DNA of 64,000 nt, from positions 1,550,001 through 1,614,000 of the forward strand of contig JAFREQ010000041.1 of NCBI GenBank assembly GCA_025331565.1, read 5' to 3'. Both the position numbers and the translations under genes were made by a program. The DNA comes from Holacanthus passer (Eukaryota > Chordata > Actinopteri > Pomacanthidae). Positions within the stretch are counted from its first letter, which is position 1. Each line of letters begins with the position of its first letter. This document shows, piece by piece, positions 1 through 12,830 of this stretch. A model generated the notes under the pieces. The model was given only the letters and a program-made list of their open reading frames with translations, did no database searches and was not told where the DNA came from.

Positions 1-1859
1 GCCAGTTCACCAACAATCAAGATGCATGTATTTCACTGGACGTGTGACAACGTTCATCTGCTTGTGGCATAGTGGAAAAGTCATGGAATCACCAACGTCC
101 CATGCTAGGGGACAGCTACGTCCTTCATTAGAATTCACGCTCAGGACCAACCAATGTTGTCATCCCTAGAGACATATTGTTGAACCACATCCTGAGCTAG
201 AAATTCTTAAACTAAAATCTAATTTTCTAATAATGTAATTTTATAGCTGTCACAATAGCTAACAAGGTATATGCTGTAGCATAATCTGGTAATGTGTCCC
301 CAGTTTCAAAAAAATGTCTCCCAGCATGATAGACAGCTATGTCCTTCAGCCATGAAGCCAAATTCATAACTGTGCTCTTAAATCAGACACATTTTCAAAC
401 AGGCCTCTTAAAACCTGTTATATAACTGCTATCCATAAGCTGTCTGTAGGAGGGTGAGCCATTTAAATTTGGAGTCTGTGCATTTAGCTCTTTTCAGTGT
501 GACCTAGAATGAACGCAGATGCAAAGAAAAAGTTTGAATACACAAGTAACCAATGCTACTGCCATCTGCCATCACCAGAGAAGAAATCAATGCACTGGTT
601 TGTTCTTGTCCCTTCCTCTTTTTATTAGTCAGGTAATAGTTGGATATCCGCAGGATGTCCTCCCTGAAAGCATGATGAAATTGTTCCCCGAGCAAAGTGC
701 AAAAAAAAAAAAAAAAAAAATGACAAGCTCTTTGACATAAGCCTCAAAAATGAAGCTTATATAATTAGGCTTGGCAGAGCCCCAGTCATCAAAGCGAGGG
801 ATGACGCTGACTAATTGAGCAGACAGATTAGTGGTGGTCTGACACGGCCAAAGAGTACTAAAGGAGGAATGAAGTGACACTGGTTGGAGGACTGCCTGGC
901 ACAGACCTTCAAAAGAAAAATCCCTCCTCACATATTATTGCATGTTATATATCATCGAGTTTTAATGCATCATACATTCCAGGTGTTATTTTCCAGAGAA
1001 ATCTTTGCATATTTACTTCCTACTTCTGAACATAACTTTTGTGTGTTTGTATATTGATTCCTTCCTACTGATCATACTGCTGATTCTGATGTTACAATCT
1101 TTCTGTGAACATGTGTTTGAAATGTTGAGGATATTAGAAAGCTCCTGAAACCGACTCCTGGCACTTACAGACGATTCGATCACTGAACATTTTATGCTGT
1201 TCATTTTCAATGCATTGCCATTTGAAGTGTAAAGGACAGTAATAAACAATAAAAAAAAATGGCCCAGAACTGTACATGTCCTATAAGGCCAAGCTGTTTT
1301 TGACGACTCTCGTTGCTATGAGGAACTTTCTGGTGAAACTCTTTCCGTACAGGCAAGGTTTCTTTCAGCGTCACCGCATTTGAAGACAGGCACTTTACAT
1401 ATCACAAGAACAGATTTGGTTCTTTGAATATATTCCATGTTTTCAACCCATTTTTCCCATTAAAACCTCTGTACATGAAACAATCCAACGTTTTCTGCGG
1501 GAACCGGGAAAATATTTTATTCATCGAGTTCACGTACCTGCACACGACACATCCCTTCCCTAAAACAATTTAAAGGGGGCAATTTCTGAACTGGTGACTG
1601 CATGAATAATAGAGAATATGCTAATATGATGCAAGGGAATCAGGGGCTATCTTGTTTTATCCACACTGCTGAAGTGCCTCCGCCGCTGCTGCTGGCTGTT
1701 TGTGCTTTGCCTGAGGGGGCCCGCCTTTGAAACTCCTAATGAAGATCTTCTACTGACAGGATGAGCGAAAGAGTGACATCTGTTGCACGGCAAACATGAC
1801 CGCGTTCGCAGACGTGTTAAAGGGAATACATTATGCAGCATGTGTGTCTAGGTTAGGGC
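1..1859. other. Non-coding, AT-rich; nothing recognised apart from A20
   Basis: Short frames of 63-100 codons, partly created by the A20 run at 701-720, show no protein character. No RNA gene or inverted-repeat element is seen. Confidence 0.6.
701..720. repeat. A20 homopolymer
   Basis: There are twenty A with no flanking target-site duplication that I can see. It is not clearly a retroposon tail. Confidence 0.9.
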
Positions 1860-2110
1860 CCTCTTACATAATCCCCCATGCCTCTTGCTCGCCGTCTCTT
1901 GTTCTCACTCATTAATCTAATGAATAGCAAGCAGCTACAATCAATGGTGCAGTCGTTAGGGATGGACTCTGACTCCGATACATCAACACTAGGAGCTGAT
2001 TGACAGCTGCACAGGCGTCAATATCACAGCTAATAATGATGATCAGCTCTTGATGAAGATGTCCTGAGCAGGTACAGTGTGTAATGCAGTGCAGTCTTAT
2101 TCATGCGCTA
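1860..2110. promoter_or_regulatory. Candidate cis-regulatory block with PBX/MEIS site
   Basis: TGATTGACAG at 1997-2006 is the decameric PBX-MEIS/PREP composite site; it overlaps a CAGCTG E-box at 2004-2009. Nearby are ATTAATCTAATG and CTAATAATGATGATC homeodomain-type words. Base composition is balanced and there is no simple repeat. Function is inferred from motifs only. Confidence 0.3.
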
Positions 2111-2780
2111 ACATTGGAACAACGAGAGGATTTATGATCTTTGTTTCTGGATAAATAATTTGTCATGTAGGCCCATACTGTATGTGTTGGTGTCAAAATC
2201 ATATCCGTCACGCTCCATGCTTTTTCCATTTTCACCATCTCTTATTAGCCGCTTCTGCGAATTGCTTTTCAAGTCCTGATTTACAGGCAGACAGTGTGAA
2301 AATAAATATCTGTGGCGATAAATATCTTAAGCAGCCTCTTTTTCTTTGCTTTCATTCATCCAAATGCTGCCATAATGGTTTCAGTACAATACACCAAGGT
2401 AGAGAAAGAGATCAAGCCACTTAGGTGCCACATCACGTATTGAATCATTTATAGATGAGCTGTTTGTCTCATCACAGAGAATATACTGATTCTGTATGCC
2501 AGGAACCGCAGGGAAGAAAAATATCGCCAAAAGAAAAGAGTAGGCCTTACACCTCTGGAATGTCTGAACACCTCAGATCCAAAAGGAGGCTGAAAAAGAC
2601 CTTTTCTCCAGCATCACCAACAAGTCAAAATTTTTGGATCGTATATGAGATCGCTGGAAAAATTATGGGAAATAACCAATTCAGTGCACCACAATCTACA
2701 ACCTACTCTCTGTGTGGATAGAGGATACAATATCAGTATGACTTGGAAGTGAAAATGGAAACTTAAAAGAAACATCACAT

Positions 2781-2816
<36 letters not shown>
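2781..2816 (+). repeat. (TC)11(TA)7 compound microsatellite
   Basis: Eleven TC units (2781-2802) pass directly into seven TA units (2803-2816). Confidence 0.95.
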
Positions 2817-4385
2817 ATGTGCCAATGTGCAAAATGATGCAACACATGAATGACAGCAATAACTGGAATTGTTACTATTTATATAATTATAATCAATGAC
2901 AAAACTGTAGAGGAAGGTACACGCTATGTAAAACATAAATAACAGAATGCAATAAATTGCAAACAAACTGAGTTTACAGTTTTATAAAGTGTTTCTGGGT
3001 CCATGTAGTAATCTCCTTTATACAATCCTGTGTTTGACAAAGTGTTGAACCTCTCTCCATCCTTGCTTGTGAGCGACTCAACCTTTTGATTATTATGCAT
3101 AACAGTTCACGTTTTCCTTGGTTTTGAGCTGCCAGAAACAAAGGAATATTTGTTCATTGAACCGAGTGAGGCGTAACAGCAGACCCTTGACATTGGCTTT
3201 GTGAATGCTGAAGGTTTAGACTCCCTTATCTTTCTTCTTACATAAACTCACATAGCAGGTCAACATCAAACAGTTCTTTATCTTATTAGATCCTCCATTA
3301 TTTCATCAAGAATGTGAAACTACTGCTGAACCTTAGTGAAGACATCAGAACGTGAACAGAACAATCGTGATGGTTTTAAAGGCTGCGAGGTAGAGGTCAT
3401 CAAGTTGCCCAGGTAATCCCCAAAATAGTGCATTTCTAGCACACCATCATGAGGTACTTATAAAGTTAGCAGAATATCGGAGGCTCTCTCTTCTTCTGTT
3501 TTAGTTTCTTTGTAAATCTTTCTTAGCATTTCTTTCTCGCGGCATGTTCCACAGCAACAAGCGCTCAGATAGCGTGGTTATCCAAAAACAGGTTGCTGGG
3601 TATTGGTCGGGACAGGAGGTGGAAAGACAGGAGCTAGCTCTTATCCTGTTCTCCTCCGCAGTCTGAGCTACCAGAGAGGCTTAATAATATCCCAAAGGCA
3701 CAGATGAAACACTTTCTCCACAGTGGCTGTTTACTGAGGAGTGTGTTTGAAGTTGAGCTCAAGATGTCTTCATTTCTGTACCAGAGGAATGTTCCAAGGG
3801 GAAAAATTGTAATTCAGATAGGGAGCAAGGGGAGAAAAAAAGGGAAAAGGGGGGGTGGGAGCAGACAGACAGAATCCAAGTGGTGCTTTCTGCTCCTGTG
3901 CTACATATAATTCAAGACAAGATATTGCAAGTAGACTCATCTGCCACTTTCATATTTCCATGGTGTGATATCTTAAAAATCTACTGAACCGCATTGAACA
4001 GGGGGATTAGAAATCCCTTCAAATTAAGAGATGCCTGCTGTTGGCACCAGCAGGACCATTATTTATTCATATCACTCAGCTTGCTCTTGCAGAACTGCAC
4101 CACAAAAATCCCACAGTTTGGAAGTGGAGCTCTAAATGTCCAGTCCTTCTTCTACCAGCCTCTCTAGATGTTTGCTGCCGATGCCAAAATAACACAAAGG
4201 ATTATCGATCTGTCTTAGCACAGAAAAGATAACATTTCAGTTTTCTAGTTGGAAAAAAAAAGAGAGAACACAAAGTGACACATGACTGTCAATCCCCAAT
4301 CATCTCCTGAAAACACACACCAAATGGAAAGTTTCAGCATTGGAAAGCAAAGATTTCTTGAAGGTTTTTTTAGGCATTAGGTAGG

Positions 4386-4500
4386 TATTTATATTTATAT
4401 TTATATATATATTTATAGGTATTTAAAGCCATATTATATACTTTTACTTTTTATTTACTTATTATTTTTTAATTCTTTTAACTCAAAATTATTAATTTTA
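4386..4500. repeat. TTTATA-rich low-complexity stretch
   Basis: Irregular TATTTATATTTATATAT repeats are followed by A/T-only runs. Nothing else is visible here. Confidence 0.75.
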
Positions 4501-5713
4501 GGTCAACAAAAATAAAACATTATGAAGAACTAGGTCTGGGTATTAGTATCAGTGTCTATTAGCGATGTCGTGATCATGTTTTTTGGCCTCATGTATTAGT
4601 CCTTAAATATTTGGTACCGAGTTCAATCTGTCACTTATATTTATCTGTGGGTTAGTTTTCAATGTCTGACACATGGAAATTACAGCTGTGGCTAATAATT
4701 CTGAAACACCCTATTTTCAAGCTTCTTGATCCAAACATTTAAGGTCCTGATTCAAAACCATAAAGCTGATTAGCTTTGATTACTGATATGATATGGGCCT
4801 GTATATGAAAGTGTAGCTGGTGAACATGGCTCCTTAAACGCTCGTCCACTCGTTGTTGTACAAATGCATTACAGAGTGGAGTTTGAAGCCTTGCAAACAA
4901 TCTGGCAGAGCATAGACACCAGCTGCAGAGAGCACACCCACCACACAACAGACTAGTTCATTTTTGGCATGTCATCAGGTTGGTCACATAATTAACATGA
5001 ATTAGTGACAGCTGAGATGACCTTTGTGAGGAGGTGAAAATCGGTCAGCACCAGGCTCAAAAATGAGAAGCTGCCACTGCAGTGATGTGGAAACCGTTCT
5101 TTGCTCAAGAGATGGAGGCGCCTCAACTCTCAACTTGCACCGCTACGAGCAAATAAGTTTTCACATTGACACTCTTTCACATGGATATGCATCGGAACAC
5201 TCGCATTGTAGCACTCAGGTGTCACAAAGGACGGAAGAGCTGCAGCACCAGCAGGCTGAGGACAAAACAACAGAGTTCAGCAAAGACAGAATTAGATTTT
5301 GATCAACTATCTTTAGCTGATACGAGTCTAAAATGTCGTCAGGCGCCAATACCGATCTCTAGGTATCAGCTTGGGACAGCTCTCAGGCCGATACAGTGAT
5401 TTAGCCTGGAGATAATGTTTTGTTTGAGCCATTTTTAGCGATTAACAAAATATATCAAAGTCATCAATATGCTAAAAAAAGTACTTGCAGAACTGAGGTT
5501 TGATACCCACTGCTATAACGCATGCAGTGTTCATCCACCATAATTTCATTCCTTAAGTCCTTCATTCGGGAAATTAAATGTATAAAAAAATAGTTGTAAC
5601 ATGAAGAATCTGTGTGAAAGTGAAAGAGGGATTTTAATATTAATATTAAATTATACTCAAAACTGATTTTCTCACACACATTTAGCATATAACAAGAGAT
5701 AAATTAATCACTC

Positions 5714-5715
<2 letters not shown>

Positions 5716-5744
<29 letters not shown>
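5716..5744. repeat. T29 homopolymer
   Basis: This is the longest homopolymer in the window. On the minus strand it would be a poly(A) of 29, but no processed-pseudogene body is recognisable to its right. Confidence 0.9.
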
Positions 5745-5747
<3 letters not shown>

Positions 5748-6740
5748 GAAACCTTATCTTTCTGCTTTCTGAAATTTGTTGGCCCTGTTTCACCACCACC
5801 CACAATTCCTTTGAATTAGATTTTTAGCTGTGAGAATCTCCTTCATTATTTTTTTGTGCATTGCATTACAGGAGATCATCAACAGCAGAATTTTTGTTTG
5901 TTGACACACAAGCTTAACAGGTCGCCAATCAGAAAGCAATAAACCAGTCAGAAAAGCTCAAAGTTGAGGGCTTGATCTCAAGGACATTGATCAACTACAT
6001 GGATGATCTTTAGTTGTAGCTAGTGTTGACCACCTGAAAATGTCTTCATATAGCCATAATTGTAGGCAAACATATTTTTTTATACTTGTACTGACTGAAC
6101 TGCAAATGATGCAACCAGAAGAAAGTTCAATAAACCTAGGCTTAGATTTGTGCTGTGTTTGCTTGATTGTGAGATCTCGAAACAGAACACTGCATTGAAC
6201 TTACACTTTTAGCATACTGATAACACATGCAAGTCAGGATGGATATACAATGAACATCGCTCTGATCTTGGTTATTCCAGCAGACCTTTTGTCCCAGCTT
6301 CTAGTTACCAGCAGCACTTTGATTCATTATCTAATGAACATCAACATCATCCAAAGATCCTCCACGCACAACTGCTAAATAGTTTTCCCATAATAAACAC
6401 ATACTAGATCATAACACGACACAGGCAATAGGATTACAGGTCAGCGTGTCCAAATTCTTTTGTGTTTGATGAATGTGATTCACCTCTTTCAACTCAACGA
6501 TCAAAGAAAATCCCAGATTATAATCCCACAAACATAATGCAGCTTCACGTTGTTGTTAACAGAACTAACACACGGTGCACCATCAGTTGTGATCTGAGGC
6601 CTGTTTTCAATTACTTCATTAGCCTCACTTTTTTTCTTCACCCGAACCTCCACGTTCATTTGTTAGGTCAGTTCAGCTGCAGTTAATGAACAACGCAGCC
6701 ATTATCTGCCTGTTAACGGCTCAGCATAGTAAAGATAGAC

Positions 6741-6910
6741 TCATGAGACGTAATAAACTTTGAGACCCCACACACACGTACTTCTGTGAAAGTGGCTTGC
6801 AGCCCACCGCAAACAGCGTGGGACTGTTTTTATCTCACTGGTGTCGCTGGACTCGTCAGCCCACAGGTCGACCGGCCCACCGGGAAAACTCCCACTACTC
6901 CAGATGGCGA
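6741..6910 (-). mobile_element. Transposon-end-like GC-rich block
   Basis: Read on the minus strand it gives TCGCCATCTGGAGTAGTGGG, then AGTTTTCCCGGTGGGCCGGT and CGACCTGTGGGC. This resembles the percomorph repeat terminus I recall with GGCCATCGGGAG followed by TTTTCCCGGTGGGCC. The 61-codon minus-strand frame here is a by-product. It is GC-rich against AT-rich flanks. Confidence 0.45.
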
Positions 6911-7247
6911 GTTTGCCACCGGGCATGACTAATAACAGTATCTACTCTATGCAGATAGCTAAAAAAAGAAATCTGACCGGGCATAGTAATTTGGTCAGAA
7001 TGAGATGCTTAGCATAGAAACGCAGGAAGGATGCTTCTAAAATGAGCAATGAAGAATTTTTAATCAAATCCTTGCCCAGATAATCATCTAAAGGGTCGGG
7101 TAACCCAAATTATAAAATCACATATTTTCTCACTTGACCCTAGTGTGATCTAGGTATGAAGATGGTTTTGGTTTTATGTGTCCAGGTTTTGAGATTTCTA
7201 CCCCAGCCCAAAACAATAGAGTTAAATGGAATTTTGCATGTGGGTCA

Positions 7248-7357
7248 CAAGTATGTCTCAAGTCTTGACCTTAAAGTCAAGCCCCAATTCAAGACCCACA
7301 AGTCTTGTGTCAAGTTCCAACCCAAGTCTAAGAAGTCCCAAGTCAAGTCCAAGTCCT
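7248..7357 (+). repeat. Degenerate CAAGTC tandem array
   Basis: About ten variants of a CAAGTC/AAGTCC unit occur over 110 bases, for example CCCAAGTCAAGTCCAAGTCC at the right end. Spacing between units is irregular. I have seen CAAGTC-rich tracts in other teleost genomes. Confidence 0.7.
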
Positions 7358-7688
7358 TAATTGGTCCTTAATTGTGCTTGGAGTACCTTACAAATCATTA
7401 TGCATCCTCCAACAGATCTGACAGAATGACATGTTATATTTTTAAACAATTACAGCCAGAGAATAACCAGTAGCCATTATAGAATAACAAACCCTTTAAG
7501 ATGTATTCGATTTAATTTCACTTAAATAAACTTCATAACATTTAAAGGAAAATGGATGAAGACCAAAATCTTTTCTTTTCTGAAGAATCTTTTTTCTGAA
7601 TTTGTTAAGTCAAATCCAAAGCTGATTCAGGACTGCACTAAGAAGCTGACGACAGTGAGGACTACGGATTATCTAGATCAGATATTAC

Positions 7689-8301
7689 TGTGACGTTTGG
7701 GGGTAAGTTGGACCCAGGGGTGGGACACAGATGAGGATGACAGGGTAAAAGGGATTTATTAAACAAAAGAAACTGCAGGACTTTCAAGAAAACTAAAAGG
7801 TGACTAAACACAGTCCAGGTGGAGCGGAGAAGCTTCAGTGGTTGGAGGCCGGGTGGTGCGTGGTAGGCACTGGGGCAGGGACAGCAGGAGACATGCAGGT
7901 GGAGCAGGTAGGGATGAACACAGGGAAGAAAAAGCCAACAAAACACTGGAGACTCGGGAAACACTGGAACACTGGAACACAGGGGCATGGAAACACTGGT
8001 AAACAGGAAAACGCTGGAAAGAGTGAAAATACAAAGTACTAGAAGACAGGGGCAAAGACAGGGACGATCTCGCAGCTTGCAGGAGAATGACAGGAGTTTT
8101 TAAGCTGCCAGTGACGAGGTGATAATGGATGCAGCTGTGACCACAGAGAGGGCCCCAGCACCTGAGACCACGCCCCCAGCCACTGAAGCAGTGCCTGAAC
8201 AAAAAACCAAGGAAACAATCCTAAACCAAACACACTGGAGTATGAACACAAAATGCACTGAAAATAAACTAGTAAAAACACAAAAGACTGAAACCATGAC
8301 A
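7689..8301 (+). mobile_element. Dispersed repeat with TGT...ACA inverted ends
   Basis: The block begins TGTGACGTTTGG and ends AACCATGACA, so its ends are imperfect inverted repeats of the form TGTSAYGKTT. Inside it is purine-rich on the plus strand, with AAACACTGG-type short direct repeats around 7950-8010, followed by a segment with CCAGCACCTGAGACC wording. This layout, with a purine-rich strand ending in AAACCATGACA, is one I recognise from teleost interspersed repeats. Overlapping open frames of 66-132 codons occur on both strands because stops are rare in such biased sequence; none looks like a protein. ATTA occurs close to both ends but not exactly adjacent, so no target duplication is claimed. 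Confidence 0.5.
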
Positions 8302-9246
8302 ATTAAATTATTTCTGTAGAGATATGTTGCTGCAGAATTATATTTTTTTAAAGCAAGATACTGCAAAAAACGAATTAAACCCAAAATATCTGCATGTCTA
8401 AATAGATACAATGCATTATGTGTGAACCAAACAATTTTGAATAGTAAAAGCAATAATAAAAATTCAAAAACTAAATACAGTATACATACATATTAGATAC
8501 ATACAATAAAATAGCAGTACAATACTAAAGAGTAAAAATACAAGACCTCTTTTCCATATTAAACATGTTTTTCATTACACATGTAGTAAGATTCACAAAA
8601 ACGACATTTCCTTTCAAAAGCGAGCATCTGATTCAGTTTGCTCCGCCGGCTCTCTGGACTGGTAATCAGGATGCTCCAGCAACTGTCCTGTTTCTACTCA
8701 AATAAGCACTAATTAAGACGGCCATCAAAGCGAAAAAAGCACGGTGCACACGCTATCTATTTAGGTATTGAATGTGATCAGCATTGTGTGGCAGGGAGGG
8801 CTGTTTGTCACCGCGTCGTGCGTTGTTAGCCATGTGGTGCTAACAAGCTGCGGGGCTTCTGAGAGCAGAATGAAAGGCTGTGTTTTTTTCAGTGAGGGGA
8901 TGAGACGGGGGTCATTGCCAAGAGTGGCCTCTGTAGTGCTGCTCAGAGCGCGAGGCGTCCTGGCAGCCTCTCCGACAGGACGGGGGGCTGCTGATTAAAG
9001 ACAACAAGAAAGGCTGGATACAGCAGGGGATGAGAGAAGCAGTCAAACTGTCAGCGTGGTCGTAAAATAGCTACTGCGGAGGCAAAGGACACCACTCACT
9101 CACTGACAGCTCTCTCCGTCTTTCTCCCCTCGAGGTGAGCTGAAGGAGGGCGGCGGCCTCCGTGCGCCGCTTTGGTGTCGATGCTGACATGCTGAATATT
9201 CTCAGTTTGCATCTATTTCAACTCGTGGCTCTTCACTTCACTTCAC
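8302..9246. other. Non-coding; AT-rich then GC-rich
   Basis: It is very AT-rich to about 8600, then moderately GC-rich (8620-9200) with CpGs such as GGCGGCGGCCTCCGTGCGCC. A 76-codon frame at 8768-8998 is not recognised. There is no promoter signature strong enough to call. Confidence 0.5.
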
Positions 9247-9907
9247 CTTGGGCGGATCTGGGGAAATATTCATGGGATGGCAACAGGGTGGCATGGAGAC
9301 TTTAAAGGGTGGCAGAAATATATACAGGGTATGCTGATTTCACTATCAATATCAATATGTGCTTGGAAAAGTTGCATTCCATTATTGTGGCGCATGAGTA
9401 AAGCAGGCAATAGAAATATCTAAAGGTGGCATTAGAAAGCAGTGAATTGTTTCATTTCCAAATGTTCAGTCCAAATATGTGTTTTTTCATTAAACATAAG
9501 CCCATCATGCCTAAAATGCGGCCAGAACAGTTTTGTAAATAATTTAACATACATCTATCCCTTAGCTTAAAATGTAGCCATAACAGATCATTAAATTACA
9601 TTCTTTCATTTACATTTTTAATGTGTCGCTTTTAAAATGAACCGTGTCTATGTCATGTTGCAGCTCCTAACTCCTCACTGTGCTGGGATGTTGGTTTCTT
9701 ATTCTATGAGGACAACAATGTCTACGGGAAGAGTCATCTCTTGCTGCAGTGACTTGCACTTTGACATCTTGAGGTTTTGCTCTTTTCCAACCAGCTACAA
9801 CCTTTCATATAAGATTATATATTTCTGAATGAGATTGTCCAAAACTGGGGTGGCAAAGCATTTTATTAGGAGTGGCAGCCAATGCCACCCCGGTAGATCT
9901 GCCCCTG
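9247..9907. mobile_element. Non-autonomous DNA transposon (MITE-like) with terminal inverted repeats
   Basis: The left end CTTGGGCGGATCT (9247-9259) and the reverse complement of the right end, CAGGGGCAGATCT (9895-9907), match at 10 of 13 bases. The trinucleotide CAC abuts both ends and may be a short target duplication. Sub-terminal GGTGGCA motifs occur near the left end (about 9289 and 9309) and, in opposite orientation, near the right end (about 9883). The roughly 660-bp interior is AT-rich and has no transposase reading frame. The GGCGGATCT plus GGGATGGCAACAGGGTGGCA wording is one I recognise as a dispersed percomorph repeat. The superfamily is not assigned. Confidence 0.6.
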
Positions 9908-12529
9908 CACTTTATACTCCAGAAACAAAGAGAGCGCCTTCATTCTCATTCAGAGCATTATTTGTGTCTATCTGCAGTCACAAAGGTCAGTGATGGAGTG
10001 ATAACGCTGCTCTGCATGCTGCTTGTTGTAGTGAAGCCTTTGATGTATGAGGGTGGAACACAGAAATTAAATGATAATATCAAAGTCGATTAAATAATAA
10101 TTAAACTGATAAATCTAAAATTTTCATTTATTTTTTATATCGTCATTATCACCGTGATTATCATTCATCACTAATCTGTTCACCCAAAGTTAACACTTTA
10201 TATTTGTCATCTCGTTCAGAAACTGTCTACTACTTCATTTGAACCTGGGGGTCAGCAGGGGCCCAATCGCATGTTAATCCAGCTGCGTTTCCAACTTCTT
10301 CACTTTGTATTATTTGCACATTCACCACTTGAAGCTCTATAATGGTCCAATCATGTGCTATCCCTCTGCAGTAATGACAGGCTGTCATATTACAGAGCAG
10401 ATTGATCCTGAAAACATTCCACAGCGTTCATAATTCCTCTCACACCCTCCTCATACAGCTCCCTCCTTCCAACATACTGTAACATCAACACAGCAGGCCT
10501 CTTCCATTAAACACGTGAGCATTTGTTAATAAAGGCAGTTATCTTCATTTCTAATTCTGTCCAAGTTGAGGCAGAACTTTTCAAAGTGCCCCTGTTGCCG
10601 GATCCATTTTCTTCTAACAGCTTAATGTCATTCAATCTTAGGGGATTTATCGGCTGTTCTCGCCTTTTGTTCTAAGACACGTCCCTTCAATACATGTAGA
10701 GGGACTCCAGACAGAGAATAGCTCCTTTTGAGCCTCAGCCAGTGTTAGATGAGATGATTGATGGATGCAGGTCTGTGCTGGGAATACGAATGGCAGGTTT
10801 TGATTCCATTCCCCTTTGGGAAATAGAGGGACTTTAGCTTTCATGACAGAGGACAGAGGGAGTTCCAGGAGAGGGACACAAAGGCAGAGGGATGGAGGAT
10901 AGAGGATTCCCCTTAGTGCAGCTCAGAGACGGACACAGAGGAAGGAACTAACCTGATCTGAGACCATGAAGTACACAAAGTAGTACTTTGCATGTATATC
11001 TCTACCAATCTTATTTTCTACATTGCTGTTTAACATACAACTGTGTTTCAGATAGTGGTTTCCTAACATTTCAGTGTACAGTGAAAGTCTGAAAAACACA
11101 GAGCCTTGAAATGTGCTAATAAATTATCATAAATACTCTATATCCACTGTCAGTTATATTACTGCATGGGCTCATTTACAAAGTTGAACTCTTCCTTTGT
11201 AGAGATATGAGACTGGAACAGGACATACAATAAAAAATATGGAGGACCAAAAGCACAATTTGAATCTGAATATTGTGATTGATTGATTTATTTACCACAT
11301 GGTTCTATTTATCTTCAACTATCCAATTTGGGGTAAATGAAGTCACAGTTCTTCACTTTATTTTGGATTTTTATTTTCACAGAAGACATGTTGACATGTG
11401 ACAGTAGGAAAAGCACAGCTGTAAAAAATGATGAATTTCATTTAGCTGTTGTTGTGTTGCTCATGCTGACTCTCTAGCACACTGTCATGGCTTGAATAGA
11501 ATGGAGCCGTCAGTGATGTTCTTACCAACACTACTTCTCCTACAATGACGAGTCAGCATGCTGTGAAAAAAGCTTTCTTTCACATGTCACTTGTTTTTGT
11601 ATTGTTTTGACTACAGCTTTATACATTAATTCAATGGGACTTACCTCAACAAATTAAGACACAATTAAGATACAAAGAGTCTCATCTCTACACTCCAAGG
11701 TGTATACAGCATGTAAGGACTCATTGTGTAAAGAGTCAAAAAATGAAAGTACTCAAATAATAGCCAGCATGTGCAAATAAAGGCTGGGCAAAAAAACAAA
11801 CACAAAAAAACATAAGGGTGGGGTGTTTCTATGTAGGATACATTTCCACAGCTTGGAAGTCACGCTATAATCATCATCTCATGTCATTAATCTGCTGCAA
11901 CAACACAACACAACTAGGTCTACCAATGCCGTTCAATAATTATTTCAGTTGCTTCCACTGTGTCAGCTCAAGACAATTTAATAAAAGAGCACAATACATG
12001 TTAGCTAATGGGCTTTACACAGAAATGCATCATACAATAAAATAATTCAAATGAAAAGAAATAGACAAAGAAAAACTTGCTGTTACAGTTACTGTCAAAA
12101 CAACCTTGCACTTCCTGCCACTCTCCCACAATAAATGTCATTCCTCGACCAGTAGGGAATTTTGCCCATTCAGCTGCTGGTTGACTTTTAATTGAGTTTT
12201 ATTGGTTAACAGTGTTTGGAAAAAAAACTGCATGTAGTATTATTCGGTTAATAAAAATAATATTTCTGTTGATGACACAAAATGAGAGCAGCAGAGTGGT
12301 GAGTGAAACACTGTGTTACTGATGAAAGTGCTGCTAGGGAATATACGCTATATGATATATGATAGGGAACATGGAGTTTCCATGAACTGCTGAACTGTTG
12401 GAACTGTGGAAATGAGTATTTAATATAAGCCTGCTTCTCCCTGCACGTGAGGTAAGTAATGGTCACTCTGAGAATTTAGGATAAGTCTTTCCCAGAAACA
12501 ACAGAGTATTGCTTAAACGTCTTGTAAGC
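9908..12529. other. Non-coding; nothing recognised
   Basis: This is mixed-composition DNA with TGATTGATTGATTTATTTAC at about 11278 (Hox/PBX-like words) and a small near-palindrome CAAAGTAGTACTTTG near 10976. Open frames are under 80 codons. Confidence 0.55.
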
Positions 12530-12830
12530 CTTTTGTCCTTGCCGGCCATGGATTCGCTTGTCGGCAGCATCGCGCGCTCTTGAAGAGATCTCGAGGAGCG
12601 GACATTGTCACGTCGGTTCAATGCCTCGATAATTGACTCACAGACACGCAAGGTGACAGCAGCGTGTGCAAAAGCGTGCGCTTCACCTGCTGTAAAGTCA
12701 TCGCCGGTCTCACACCACGAGGCAGAGCCCCATTTTATTTTCATCACAGCCTCCCCCAGCTTTTGTAATCATCCCTCCATCCACCTGCTGAGTCCGAGCT
12801 CCAGCCTGGGAAGCACGGGAGAAAAAATAT
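12530..12830. promoter_or_regulatory. GC-rich candidate conserved block
   Basis: This is a CpG-containing patch (for example GCATCGCGCGCTC) in AT-rich surroundings, with TCGATAATTGACTCAC and CATTTTATTTTCATCACAG words. Open frames occur on both strands (94 and 75 codons) because stops are depleted; neither resembles a protein. It may be conserved non-coding DNA. Confidence 0.22.

Larger units (their letters stand above)
2111..6740. other. Non-coding; low complexity and possible transposon debris
   Basis: It contains the TC/TA microsatellite, a G-rich patch at 3821-3859 (five G-runs), the TTTATA stretch and T29. Around 4540-4640 and 5330-5390, phrases such as GGTATTAGTATCAGTGTC and CCAATACCGATCTC hint at two ends of an old DNA element, but this is too weak to call. 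No gene is seen. Confidence 0.5.

Noticed and set aside
701..720. A20 as the tail of a processed pseudogene or SINE
   Set aside because: No coding or SINE body upstream and no flanking duplication.
4540..5400. Possible DNA transposon with GGTATTAGTATC and CCAATACCGATC phrases near its ends
   Set aside because: The words are short, the ends do not pair clearly, and there is no second copy in the window.
5716..5744. T29 as a minus-strand retroposon tail
   Set aside because: No recognisable retroposed body to the right.
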